Assembly: GCF_014174275.1 (NCBI RefSeq)
Contig: NZ_JABEQK010000013.1
Coordinates: forward strand, 21,386-85,385
Direction: 5' to 3'
Origin: Gluconacetobacter takamatsuzukensis
GTDB lineage: Bacteria > Pseudomonadota > Alphaproteobacteria > Acetobacterales > Acetobacteraceae
Length of the DNA: 64,000 nucleotides
The first letter of the stretch is position 1; each line of letters begins with the position of its first letter. Below the pieces are notes generated by a model. That model did not search any database, was not told where the DNA came from, and saw only the letters and a program-made list of their open reading frames with translations. Below are positions 8,676 through 17,038 of the stretch, piece by piece. The translations under genes were made by a program, and so were the position numbers.

Positions 8676-11630
8676 TCATTCGATTACCGATTGCAGCATG
8701 CGCAGATAGTCAGTCTTCCGGTTTTCCATGAAGATTCGGTGAATCGCGTTGCGGCGGAGCGTCGTCCAAAGGGTTTCGTCGGTGTAGGCGCGGGCCATGG
8801 CATTGGCGAATGCTTCCGGGTGGTCGGCTGGTGGGCAGGCGAGGTCCGATCCGGGGTGCCAGCCGAGTTGTCGGCTCAGGAGGTCGGTTGCGACGATGGG
8901 AATGCCGTGGGCGGCGGCGTCGTGGATCTTGTAGGGGAGGCCGGCGGCGAAGCGGGTGGGGGCGATGAAGACGCGGTGGGCTGCGTAGAGCGGGGCCAGG
9001 TCTTCGACGGCGCCGAGCAGGTCGAAGCGCGGGTGCGTCAGTATGGCTTGCAGGTCGATTCCGGGGGCGACGTGGCCGGCGACGGTGATGCGGGATTCGG
9101 GGGGGAGCAGATGGTCGTGGTTTGGCAGGAGCTGGTCGTTCATCCAGTGCAGGGCATCCAGATTGGGGGAGTCGGGGGTCTGGATCGCGCCGACGAACAG
9201 GAAATGCTTGCGGGCGGCGAAGGGCATGGGCTGGCGGGGTTGGGGGTGGGGCGATTTGACGTGGCCGAGGATTGTGACCGGGCCGCTTACGACCGGGGCG
9301 ATCAGTTCGGCTTCCGCCGGGCTGACCGCGACGAAGCGGTCGACGAAATCGGTGGCGCGGAATTCGTGCCGCAGCATGTCCGCCAGGGGGGGCAGGTCCG
9401 GGCGGCCCTCCAGTTGCATCCGGCCGCGTTCGCGCAGGGTGGCGACGGCTTCGGTGTCGAGGATGATGCGGCAGTCGGCGAGCGGGGCGCGGCAGGCGGC
9501 GAGGATGGGGCGGAGGCGGCCGGCGTTGTGGGTGCGGCCGATCCACAGCACGTCGTAATAGCCCGGGCGGGCGTGGAGGAAGGATGCGAGGTCCGCGATC
9601 CCGCGGTCCCACATGATTTCGGCGCGGTCCGGCAGGTCGCGATAGCGGCCCGCCGGGGCCTCGCGCGGGGGAAAGACCGGGTAGACGGTGACGTGCAGGC
9701 CGAGATCCTCGACCATGGCGTGCAGGATGTCGTTCGAGCGGGGAAAGCCCGCGCCGATGGCGGGTTGGGGGAGGTAATCCTCGATGAACAGGATGTGCCT
9801 GCGCTGGCGGTCGCTGGTGCGGGCGCGCAGCAGGTTTGCGTTGTCCCGCGTATAGTAGGCTTCGATCCCGTCGCGGTGGCGGTGGAAGAACCGGCCGATA
9901 TTCCGGCCCAGGATCGTGTCGATATCGGCCTGGTTGCCGCTGCCGGATTCGTAATGCAGCACCGTCACGTCCGGGTCGTAGATCACGTCGAATCCCTGGC
10001 GGCGGATGCGGACGCACAGGTCGGTGTCTTCGTAATAGGCGGGGCTGAAATGCGGATCGAAACCGTGCAGCGCCTTGGCCAGTTCGGTGCGGACCATCAG
10101 GAACGCGCCCGAGCAGAAATCGACCGCGCGGGTGTAATTGGCTTCGGGGCATGAGGGGGAAGCGTCGCGCAGGTAGCCCGACGTGGTGCCGTCGTTCCAG
10201 ATGATGCTCCCGGCCTCCTGAAGCCGGCCGGTGGTGCGGACCAGCTTCGCGCCCACGGCGCCGGTGCGCGCTTCAAGCCGCAGCCGGCGGAGCGCGGCGT
10301 CGATCGCGCCGGGGAGGAGTTCGACATCGTTGTTCAGGAACAGGACATGGGGTGCGACGACCCTGGCCAGTCCGGCATTGGAGCCGGCGAGGAAGCCGAT
10401 ATTCTCGTCCATCCGGATGATGTCGAGCCCGTGGACGTGCCGGGCGATCCGGGTGGTTTCGTCCCGCGAGCCGCTATCGATCACGATGACCTGCACCGGG
10501 CCCCGATAGGTCGCCCGCAGGGAGGACAGGGCCGTCATGGTGAAGGAAAACTGGTTGTGGACGACCATGACGACGCTGAGGGCGGGGAGGTCGCAGGAAA
10601 AATCGATCGGGTGGGCCAGCAGGGCGCTGGTGCGGGCCTCGGCCAGCAGGCGGAAGGCACGGCGGCAGCTCAGTTCGGCGGTATCCGCCGGCTTTTCGCC
10701 CTCCGGCACCTTGCCCGACAGGGCGGCATGGGCCGCGAACGGAGTGGGATAGCGGCCCTGGGCGAGGGCTGCGATCACGCCGGGGTCTTGCGCATAGGCG
10801 GCGAGGTCGACCCGTGGGTGCGGACGGCGGGCTTCCTGCTGGCCGTAACGCAGGAAGTGCGCGTAGCCGTTGCGGAAATCCCCCGCCGCGACGGCGGCGG
10901 CCACGTCGGGATGGCTGGCTGTGTAGAATGCTTCGGAGAAGGAGGGCAGGGGGGCGAAGCCGGCCGGGGTGGCGTTGATCAGGTAATGGCGCAGGGGGTG
11001 GCCCCATTCGTGCATCCGCTCCGCTGCCGCCGGATAGGCGCGCAGATACCAGGCGGCGTCGAAGAACCATGAGGTGCGCCGGGCGGCGTTTTCTGGCGCG
11101 TGCAGGTTTTCCATGAACGCGACGAACGGGCCGAGGCGGCTGTCGTGGAGGAAATCCGGGTTTTCCGCGAGGAAGACCTTGGTGGAGAAGAAAAGGGAGG
11201 CGTCGCGGCCCTCGCCCGCGCCGTAGGACAGGAAATGATCGTAACCGTTGCGCAGGCCGTGCTGTTCCAGCCCCTCCAGCGACAGGCCGAGCTGGTGGTC
11301 CCGATAGAAGGATTCGTCGAAGAACGGGTTGGGATCGCGGTCCCTGAAGCCTTCGGTGCGGTAATGGGCGAAGCCTGACGGGATCTGCTGCGCCTGGATG
11401 GCTTCTTCCACGTCGGGATAGGTCTGGCGGTACCATTCCTCGTCGAAGAACGGGTTGGGGGAGTGGCCCAGCATTTCGCCGCATTCCCGGTAGAAGGCCA
11501 GGATGTCCGCTTCGTCGCGCAATGCGGCGACGGCGGGGATGACGGCGTAGCGGGTGCGATACCAGGCGGCGTCGAACTGCCACCAGGCGCGCTTCAGGGC
11601 CGGTTGGTCCGCTGGCTGGTCCATGGGCAT
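8676..11630 (-). CDS. Giant glycosyltransferase: NPDV-type repeats, GT2 domain, C-terminal GT4-like domain
   Basis: 984 residues in three parts. Residues 15-310 hold about seven degenerate 40-residue units built on FFDExxYRxxYPDVxxAI, then GxxHYxxxGxRDRDPNP (best at 61-100 and 228-270). Residues 351-575 are a GT2 domain: LSVVMVVHNQ, VIDSGSRDETTRIA, ENIGFLAGSNAG, FLNNDVELLPGA and YYEDTDLCVRIRRQG. Residues of about 610-980 look like a GT-B/family 4 domain ending PYKIHDAAAHGIPIVATD. ATG 11630 follows AAGGAGG at five bases. The next gene upstream ends 25 bases away, so they are co-transcribed. Probably makes an O-antigen, capsule or similar surface glycan; sugar specificities unknown. Confidence 0.8.
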   Translation of the reverse strand: MPMDQPADQPALKRAWWQFDAAWYRTRYAVIPAVAALRDEADILAFYRECGEMLGHSPNPFFDEEWYRQTYPDVEEAIQAQQIPSGFAHYRTEGFRDRDPNPFFDESFYRDHQLGLSLEGLEQHGLRNGYDHFLSYGAGEGRDASLFFSTKVFLAENPDFLHDSRLGPFVAFMENLHAPENAARRTSWFFDAAWYLRAYPAAAERMHEWGHPLRHYLINATPAGFAPLPSFSEAFYTASHPDVAAAVAAGDFRNGYAHFLRYGQQEARRPHPRVDLAAYAQDPGVIAALAQGRYPTPFAAHAALSGKVPEGEKPADTAELSCRRAFRLLAEARTSALLAHPIDFSCDLPALSVVMVVHNQFSFTMTALSSLRATYRGPVQVIVIDSGSRDETTRIARHVHGLDIIRMDENIGFLAGSNAGLARVVAPHVLFLNNDVELLPGAIDAALRRLRLEARTGAVGAKLVRTTGRLQEAGSIIWNDGTTSGYLRDASPSCPEANYTRAVDFCSGAFLMVRTELAKALHGFDPHFSPAYYEDTDLCVRIRRQGFDVIYDPDVTVLHYESGSGNQADIDTILGRNIGRFFHRHRDGIEAYYTRDNANLLRARTSDRQRRHILFIEDYLPQPAIGAGFPRSNDILHAMVEDLGLHVTVYPVFPPREAPAGRYRDLPDRAEIMWDRGIADLASFLHARPGYYDVLWIGRTHNAGRLRPILAACRAPLADCRIILDTEAVATLRERGRMQLEGRPDLPPLADMLRHEFRATDFVDRFVAVSPAEAELIAPVVSGPVTILGHVKSPHPQPRQPMPFAARKHFLFVGAIQTPDSPNLDALHWMNDQLLPNHDHLLPPESRITVAGHVAPGIDLQAILTHPRFDLLGAVEDLAPLYAAHRVFIAPTRFAAGLPYKIHDAAAHGIPIVATDLLSRQLGWHPGSDLACPPADHPEAFANAMARAYTDETLWTTLRRNAIHRIFMENRKTDYLRMLQSVIE

Positions 11631-11655
11631 CGGGGCCTCCTTGTCGTCGCCTGGG

Positions 11656-14600
11656 TCAGTGGGTGCGGAGCAGCCATGGCGCCAGCAGCACGGTGGCGAG
11701 GGAGGCGATGGGCAGGTGCAGCGGCACGGCCAGGCCGGTGCCCGTCGCCTTGATGCGCGCGGCCGGCGCGCCGATGTCGAAGGTGATGACCGGTATGTCC
11801 TGCCGCCAGAACTCGGTCAGGATATAGGACCAGGTTTCCGGCCAGATCGCCGGCAGGAAGCCCCAGTCGCACGGGTGGTTCCGGATCAGCGCGGGCAGTT
11901 CATGCTCGCCATAGCGACCGGTGATCTCGACCACGTCGGTCGCCAGCAGCCTGGGGTCGTCGCAGGTATGGCCGATGATGGTGAAGCGCATCGGCAGGTC
12001 GTGGTCCGCGACATGCCGGGCCAGGGCAAGGAGGATATTATAGCCTTTCTCGATCCCGATGGCGCCGATCAGGAGGATGCGGCGTATCTCGTCCGCCGCC
12101 TTGGGCGGGAAGGTTGCGGGGCGCGTGGGGATGGGCGCCTCCCACTGGCCCAGCGTGATCGGGGCGTCGAGATGGCGGCGGTAGCGGTCCGCGACATCGT
12201 GGCAGGAGGCGATGATGGCGGTGGCGCGCCGGAACAGATCGGCGCTGAGTTCGCGCAGCAAGGTCAGGGGCGTGTCGTCGCTGTTCAGGGGGCCGAGGTC
12301 GGCGACGCAGCGCTGGCAGGCGTCCGGCGCCGGTTCGCCGCAATACAGGCTGTTGTACGACACCAGCGTGATGCGCGGGCAGAACCAGGAATAATCGTGC
12401 AGGTAGACGACATGATCGATGCCGCAGCGGGAGAGCTGGTGGACGTCCCTGATTCCGGCGCCGATATAGCTGTGGATTTCGATCCGCGCGCAGCCCAGCG
12501 CGCGCAGCAGGGTGGGCAGGTCCGCGCCTCCTCGGGGCACCGTGATGTTGGGATAATCCTCCGGCAGGAACGGGATGATCCGCCAGACTGGATCCTCGGT
12601 GGCGTGGCGCGGAGGGTGGGGCGAGACGATCAGCGGCACATGGCCTTCTGCCAGGTTTTCGCGCGCGCGGTCGGTCACGAAACGCTGGACGCCGCCCTGC
12701 CGGTCGTGGGTCAGCAGTGCCACGACCGGGCGCCCGGCGATGGCGTGGTGCAGGCGGGCCAGGTCCAGCTGCCGACGGAAGGGGCCCAGCGGGTCGCGGG
12801 CCTGCCAGGCCTGGACCATCCGGTCGTAGCCGGGATGCAGGCCGTTGAGGGTTGCCAGGTTGCGGCGGATCAGGTCGCTGCGGACGGCGCTGAAGGACTG
12901 GCCTTCCGCATGGCCGACGAAGGTGTGCAGGCAGGCCACGTGTCGCCAGCCCAGGGCGGCGGCGCGGCGGCTGAAATCATTTTCCTCGCCATAGCCCTGC
13001 GCGAAGACGTCCTCGCGCAGCAGGCCGGTCTGATGCAGGCAGTCGGCGCGGATATACATGCAATAGCCGTGGGCGGTCGGGACCTCGACCAGCGCGTCGT
13101 TGCCGCAGGCCGCGAGCCGCTCTGCCGTTTCGAGAACCTCCTCGTAGGGCGGTATGGGATTCTGGCCGTCGGCGCTTGGGTAGCTGAAGATCGTCGCCGC
13201 GTTGGAGAGCGGGGTGGCGGTGCCGATATCGGGCGCGCGATGGACGGTGCGCCGCAGGGCGTCGATCCAGTGCGGGGGCGGCAGCGTGTCGCTGTTGAGC
13301 AGGATTGCGTCTTCGTCCCGCTCCACGGCGCGCAGGCCGCGATTGGAGGAGAAGGTGAAGCCGCGATTCTGGGCGTTGGTCAGGAGTGTGACGCCGTCCA
13401 GCGTTGCCAGCGTATCGAGGAATGCGGTGATCCGCTCGTCCGGCGAGCAGTCGTTGACGATGACGACACGCTCGTGCACGCCGCGATGTTGCAGGACCAG
13501 CGTGATGCAGGTCCGGGTGGTTTCGTAACCGCGATAGACGGGGATGATGACCGCGACCCGGGGGGCGGGGATGGCCGGGGCATCGGTTTCGGACGCCGGG
13601 AAGCGGGGCGTGTAGAGGGTCGGGAAGGGCTGGTTGAAACTGGGCTGTACGGACGCGGGGTGGGCGCTGGGGAAGCGGGTGGCGACCCATTCCGCCTGGG
13701 TGCGGGCATAGCGCCCGCCGGCGAGCGGGTCGATGGGACTGCCGTAGAATGCGCGGCCGAACCGGTCGGTGACCTTGACGGCCGGGGTTTCGGGGCCCTG
13801 CAGGTCCTGCCATGGAATGACGAAGTCGGTGCGCGGTTTTTCGGGCCAGAGTCGTTCGTCATCCGGTTCGTCATCGGGGGGGCCGATTAGTGCGTCGAAC
13901 AGCGTGCGGTCGCCTTCGACGGTGCGCACCTGGATGTGGTCGGTGGCCGCCAGATTGTTGGGATAGCGGCACCAGCCGCTCAAACCGTCGGTGGCGCCCT
14001 CGATGAATCCTTCGAAGGTCCAGACCGTGCGGCTGTCGATGCCGCTGCCCAGCAGGCCGCGACCCGCCTGGAGGATGTCGATGCGCGGCAGGTGGCGGGG
14101 CAGGACGAAATTGTCGATCGTCCAGACCCGGTAGCCGGGTGGGCGGGCCAGGAGGGTGAGGTCGGCGGGTCGTTCGTCGGCATCGTGGCGCAGGATCAGC
14201 GTGTGTGCGGCATGGTCCGGCAGGCCGGCGACGAGGCGCCCGTCGGGCAGCATGGCGCACCATCCCGAGCAGCGATTGGCCTCGGCCACGGCGCTGAAGA
14301 GCGGGAAGGCGATCTCGGGGAAAATGACCGCCGTTTCGCGCAGGAGCGCGCGCAGTTCGGCAAAGGCCCGGTCATGGGCGCCGAAGCGCATGCGGGTGAT
14401 CAGCAGGAAAAACCGGGCCAGCGGCGACATCGTGACCGACGAGAGGAATTCGAAGGCCTCCGACGCGCGGGGCTCGTCCAGCGCCAGGCGGCAGAAGCCG
14501 ATCCCCAGCGTGATGTCGCGCGCGCTGGGGTAGGATCGCTGGAGATACTCCAGCCTTGGCAACATGGTTCCCGGGGAGACGCCTTTCAGCCCTTCATGGC

Positions 14601-14667
14601 GGGCGGAGAGAAGGCGGCTGTAGCGGGCGGAGATGGTTTGTACGAACGTGTCGATCGGTTTCTCCAT
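11656..14667 (-). CDS. Giant two-domain glycosyltransferase (GT2 plus GT4)
   Basis: 1003 residues from ATG 14667, chosen because the upstream extension runs into an intergenic repeat; no clear Shine-Dalgarno is seen. Residues 1-130 are helical and TPR-like, 130-350 a beta-rich region without a recognised family. Residues 371-610 are a GT2 domain (VAVIIPVYRGYETTRTC, VIVNDCSPDERI, NRGFTFSSNRGLRA, ILLNSDTLPPPHW, GYGEENDFSRRA). Residues of about 680-1003 are GT4-like, with LLTHDRQGGVQRFV, LIGAIGIEKGYNILL and an ETWSYILTEFWRQDIPV acceptor segment. It precedes the 984-residue transferase by 25 bases in the same operon, so the two probably act on one glycan. Confidence 0.8.
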   Translation of the reverse strand: MEKPIDTFVQTISARYSRLLSARHEGLKGVSPGTMLPRLEYLQRSYPSARDITLGIGFCRLALDEPRASEAFEFLSSVTMSPLARFFLLITRMRFGAHDRAFAELRALLRETAVIFPEIAFPLFSAVAEANRCSGWCAMLPDGRLVAGLPDHAAHTLILRHDADERPADLTLLARPPGYRVWTIDNFVLPRHLPRIDILQAGRGLLGSGIDSRTVWTFEGFIEGATDGLSGWCRYPNNLAATDHIQVRTVEGDRTLFDALIGPPDDEPDDERLWPEKPRTDFVIPWQDLQGPETPAVKVTDRFGRAFYGSPIDPLAGGRYARTQAEWVATRFPSAHPASVQPSFNQPFPTLYTPRFPASETDAPAIPAPRVAVIIPVYRGYETTRTCITLVLQHRGVHERVVIVNDCSPDERITAFLDTLATLDGVTLLTNAQNRGFTFSSNRGLRAVERDEDAILLNSDTLPPPHWIDALRRTVHRAPDIGTATPLSNAATIFSYPSADGQNPIPPYEEVLETAERLAACGNDALVEVPTAHGYCMYIRADCLHQTGLLREDVFAQGYGEENDFSRRAAALGWRHVACLHTFVGHAEGQSFSAVRSDLIRRNLATLNGLHPGYDRMVQAWQARDPLGPFRRQLDLARLHHAIAGRPVVALLTHDRQGGVQRFVTDRARENLAEGHVPLIVSPHPPRHATEDPVWRIIPFLPEDYPNITVPRGGADLPTLLRALGCARIEIHSYIGAGIRDVHQLSRCGIDHVVYLHDYSWFCPRITLVSYNSLYCGEPAPDACQRCVADLGPLNSDDTPLTLLRELSADLFRRATAIIASCHDVADRYRRHLDAPITLGQWEAPIPTRPATFPPKAADEIRRILLIGAIGIEKGYNILLALARHVADHDLPMRFTIIGHTCDDPRLLATDVVEITGRYGEHELPALIRNHPCDWGFLPAIWPETWSYILTEFWRQDIPVITFDIGAPAARIKATGTGLAVPLHLPIASLATVLLAPWLLRTH

Positions 14668-14698
14668 CGTGCGCCGGTCTGGTTGCCAGGGGGATAGG

Positions 14699-14761
14699 CA
14701 AGGGCTTTGCCCTTGACCCACCAAAGGGCAGTCGCCCTTTGGAAACCCAGTTGTTGGGGTG
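14699..14761 (-). repeat. Two-hairpin repeat, family 2, copy B
   Basis: CAAGGGCTTTGCCCTTG, a 7-bp stem hairpin, is followed by ACCCA and then CCAAAGGGCAGTCGCCCTTTGG, a second hairpin, then AAACCCAG. The same layout recurs at 34574-34632 after sldA with compensating changes in both stems. It lies between two minus-strand glycan genes and may attenuate or process that transcript. Confidence 0.65.
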
Positions 14762-14778
14762 CAGGGGGAGCCTTGGGA

Positions 14779-15195
14779 TTACGTGATGCAGAAGCCGCGC
14801 CAGCTGTCGTAGACCGGTTCCAGTGCCCTTGAAGGCGCGCGCAGTTCCGCGCGGCCGACGCTCAGCCAGTGCATCTTGCCGTTTGTCCATTCGCCGCGGA
14901 GGACGGAGGCGGCGACGTCGGGATTATTCTTGAGATACCATTTCTCGTCGAATTCCTTGCCGTCCGTGTCGCGGCCTTCGAAAAATCCGACCTGGATGAA
15001 ATGGTCGTGGCCGCTTTTCAGCTCGCCGCGATGGATCGCGGCGTCCACGTCGGGATTGGCGCGCAGATAGGCTGCTTCGTCGAACGGTACGGTCTTCAGG
15101 TACGCGGTGAGCAGGAATTTGAACACATCTTCCGGAATGACGATTTTTCCATTATCGCTTTTCAGTATCTTTTGGACTGAAGAATAAAGGATCAC
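14779..15195 (-). CDS. Small protein of two NPDV-type repeats
   Basis: 138 residues from GTG 15195, which follows CCGGAGGA at five bases. After a 40-residue N-terminal segment it consists almost wholly of two units: VPFDEAAYLRANPDVDAAI with HDHFIQVGFFEGRD, and FDEKWYLKNNPDVAASVL with MHWLSVGRAELRA. These match the units in the N-terminal third of the 984-residue glycosyltransferase two genes downstream. It appears to be the first gene of the minus-strand glycan operon. No enzyme domain is visible; it may pair with the transferase or bind the same partner. Function unknown. Confidence 0.7.
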   Translation of the reverse strand: MILYSSVQKILKSDNGKIVIPEDVFKFLLTAYLKTVPFDEAAYLRANPDVDAAIHRGELKSGHDHFIQVGFFEGRDTDGKEFDEKWYLKNNPDVAASVLRGEWTNGKMHWLSVGRAELRAPSRALEPVYDSWRGFCIT

Positions 15196-15402
15196 GATAT
15201 CCTCCGGAAGAAGAACACTTCAAATGGGCATTGCTTGCGTTGGATATCGGGTCAAAGTGAATATAAGGTAAAATTTCTTGACGTTCCGTGTGGGGGTTTG
15301 GATTTCTCTCCTGTTTTTTCATGCGGAGGAAAGGTGAATATTTTGTAAATGGAGGGTTTTGTTTGTTTGCAGGCGTGTGAAAAATCAGGCGCGCGTCTTT
15401 CT

Positions 15403-15426
15403 CCGTTCTTTTTTGCAAAAGAACGG
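15403..15426. repeat. Single hairpin resembling half of the family 1 repeat
   Basis: CCGTTCTTTT (15403-15412) pairs perfectly with AAAAGAACGG (15417-15426) around TTGC. The arms resemble end B of the family 1 repeat, but no end A is found nearby, so this is a solo half or a related terminator. Confidence 0.55.
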
Positions 15427-15462
15427 AACGGTTGTGCCGGAAGGATCGGGCTGTTCGGTTGG

Positions 15463-15496
15463 CCTTTCTTCCTGTTTTTCAGGACAGGAAGAAAGG
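15463..15496 (-). terminator. Perfect 13-bp hairpin after the efflux operon
   Basis: CCTTTCTTCCTGT (15463-15475) and ACAGGAAGAAAGG (15484-15496) pair without mismatch around an eight-base loop, eight bases beyond the stop of the outer-membrane factor gene. No T tract follows on the minus strand, so it may work as a 3' stabiliser as well as a terminator. Confidence 0.6.
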
Positions 15497-15504
15497 ACGG
15501 CCGG

Positions 15505-17022
15505 TTATTCCTTGAAAGCGCGGGCGAGGATGTTCTGCTTTTCCAGCGAGACGGGCAACGCGGTCGCGGTGACGGCGACGCCCTGCCAGCCCCCGCCCAT
15601 GGCGGTGTAGAGGTTGACCGCGTCCTGCAACCGCTCCAGCCGCGCCTCGGCCTCGGCATTCTCGGCCGCCAGCGCGGTGCGCTCGGTCGTCAGCACCTCC
15701 AGGAAGCCCACCAGGCCGGCGCTGTAGAGCTTGCGCGCCCGGTCGCTGGCCAGCCGGCTGTCCTCGGCCGCGCGGTGCAGCAATTCGGTGTGCTCGACAT
15801 CGTCATGCCAGGCCGCCATCGCATCCTCGACCTCGCGGAAGGCCGTCAGCACCGTCTGGCGGTAGCTCAGCCGGCTGGCTTCCGCCGCCGCCTGCATCCC
15901 GCGCACCTGCGCCGTCAGCTTGCCGCCATGGGCCAGCGGCAGCGAGGCCAGCATGAAGAACTGCCAGCTCAGCGCCCCCGCTTGGAAGAGCTGGTACATC
16001 GCCGACGCATTGGGGTTGAAGTTCAGCGGAATGCTGAAATTCGGATACATCTGCGCCACCGCGACCCCGATCCGCGCCGTGGATTCGGCATAGGCCCGTT
16101 CCGCCCGGCGGATGTCCGGGCGGTTGGCCAGCACGATCGAGGGCATCGTCGCCGGGAAATCCGGCACCTTCGGCAAGGGGCGGGCGATCTTCAGTTCCGC
16201 TTCCGTCGTGCCGGGCATCTGGCCCATCAGCACGTCGAGCGCATGGGTGATCTGGGCGATATGGGTGCGCAGCGGCTCGCGCGCCGCAAGCTGGCTGTCC
16301 AGCTCCGCCTTCGCCTGCGCGATCTGCAGCGTGTTGCCCACGCCTTCCAGATACAGGCGCTGCGTCAGGTCGTAGGCTTCCTGCGCCACGCTGATGTTGC
16401 GGTTGGAGATTTCCAGCCGCAACTGGGTGTCGCGCAGCACCATATAGTCGCTGACCACGGCCGAGAGCATCGTCATCAGCACCGCGCGGCGGTCTTCGAT
16501 CGTTTCCTCGACCGCGCGCTCCTGCGCCTCCACGCTGCGGCGGATGCGGCCGAACACGTCGATCTGCCAGCTGGCGCTGACCCCGTAGGACAGGTACGAC
16601 GCCCCGGGACGGTTGGCCGGGTTGCCCGGGCGCAGCGGCCAGTTGTCGACATTGAGCGAGTAGCGGGAATCGCCGTTGGTGGTGTTGGCGTCGACCTGCG
16701 GATACCAGGCGGAGGCCTGGCTGTCGCGCAATGCGCGCTCGGCCAGGATGCGCTGGCCGGCGATCTGCAGATCGTAATTGCCGCCGATCGCGCGATCGAC
16801 CAGCCGGTCCAGTTCGGCATCGCCGAAACGGTGCCACCAATCCTTCAGCTCGGCATTGGTGCGTGCGATCTCGGCGTCGGTTGCCGGATGCTCGTCCTCG
16901 GTGAAGTGCTCGGGCACCTTCATCCGGTCGGGCTGGTAGCGCGGGCCGACCGTGCAACCCGCCATTACCAGGGCCGAGGTCAGGACCAGGCCGGCCCGTC
17001 GGGTCTTCGTCATCATGGTCAT
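15505..17022 (-). CDS. Outer-membrane efflux lipoprotein (NodT/OprM family)
   Basis: 505 residues, the usual length for an outer-membrane factor of tripartite pumps. The N-terminus is a lipoprotein signal with lipobox LVMAGC followed by TVGPRYQPDRMKVPEHF, a family hallmark. Two OEP repeats follow, each rich in long helices (for example DLQIAGQRILAERALRDSQA and AYDLTQRLYLEGVGNTLQIA). It trimerises to form the channel through the outer membrane. It is the last gene of a four-gene minus-strand operon and lies 16 bases after the membrane-fusion gene, so it supplies the exit duct for that pump. Confidence 0.9.
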   Translation of the reverse strand: MTMMTKTRRAGLVLTSALVMAGCTVGPRYQPDRMKVPEHFTEDEHPATDAEIARTNAELKDWWHRFGDAELDRLVDRAIGGNYDLQIAGQRILAERALRDSQASAWYPQVDANTTNGDSRYSLNVDNWPLRPGNPANRPGASYLSYGVSASWQIDVFGRIRRSVEAQERAVEETIEDRRAVLMTMLSAVVSDYMVLRDTQLRLEISNRNISVAQEAYDLTQRLYLEGVGNTLQIAQAKAELDSQLAAREPLRTHIAQITHALDVLMGQMPGTTEAELKIARPLPKVPDFPATMPSIVLANRPDIRRAERAYAESTARIGVAVAQMYPNFSIPLNFNPNASAMYQLFQAGALSWQFFMLASLPLAHGGKLTAQVRGMQAAAEASRLSYRQTVLTAFREVEDAMAAWHDDVEHTELLHRAAEDSRLASDRARKLYSAGLVGFLEVLTTERTALAAENAEAEARLERLQDAVNLYTAMGGGWQGVAVTATALPVSLEKQNILARAFKE

Positions 17023-17038
17023 GCTCGCGCCGGGGGCC

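Larger units (their letters stand above)
15196..15504. other. 309-base intergenic region with two hairpins
   Basis: No gene seen. It should hold the promoter of the minus-strand glycan operon; the stretch nearest that operon is AT-rich (around 15255-15350), but I could not fix a convincing -35/-10 pair. The part next to the efflux operon holds the two hairpins listed separately. Confidence 0.6.

Noticed and set aside
8691..10154. Plus-strand frame inside the giant glycosyltransferase
   Set aside because: Low-complexity Gly/Val/Asp/Glu product and no family; the minus-strand frame has clear GT motifs.
14668..14724. N-terminal extension of the 1003-residue glycosyltransferase from TTG 14724
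   Set aside because: The extension is encoded by the family 2 repeat and has no Shine-Dalgarno; ATG 14667 is preferred.
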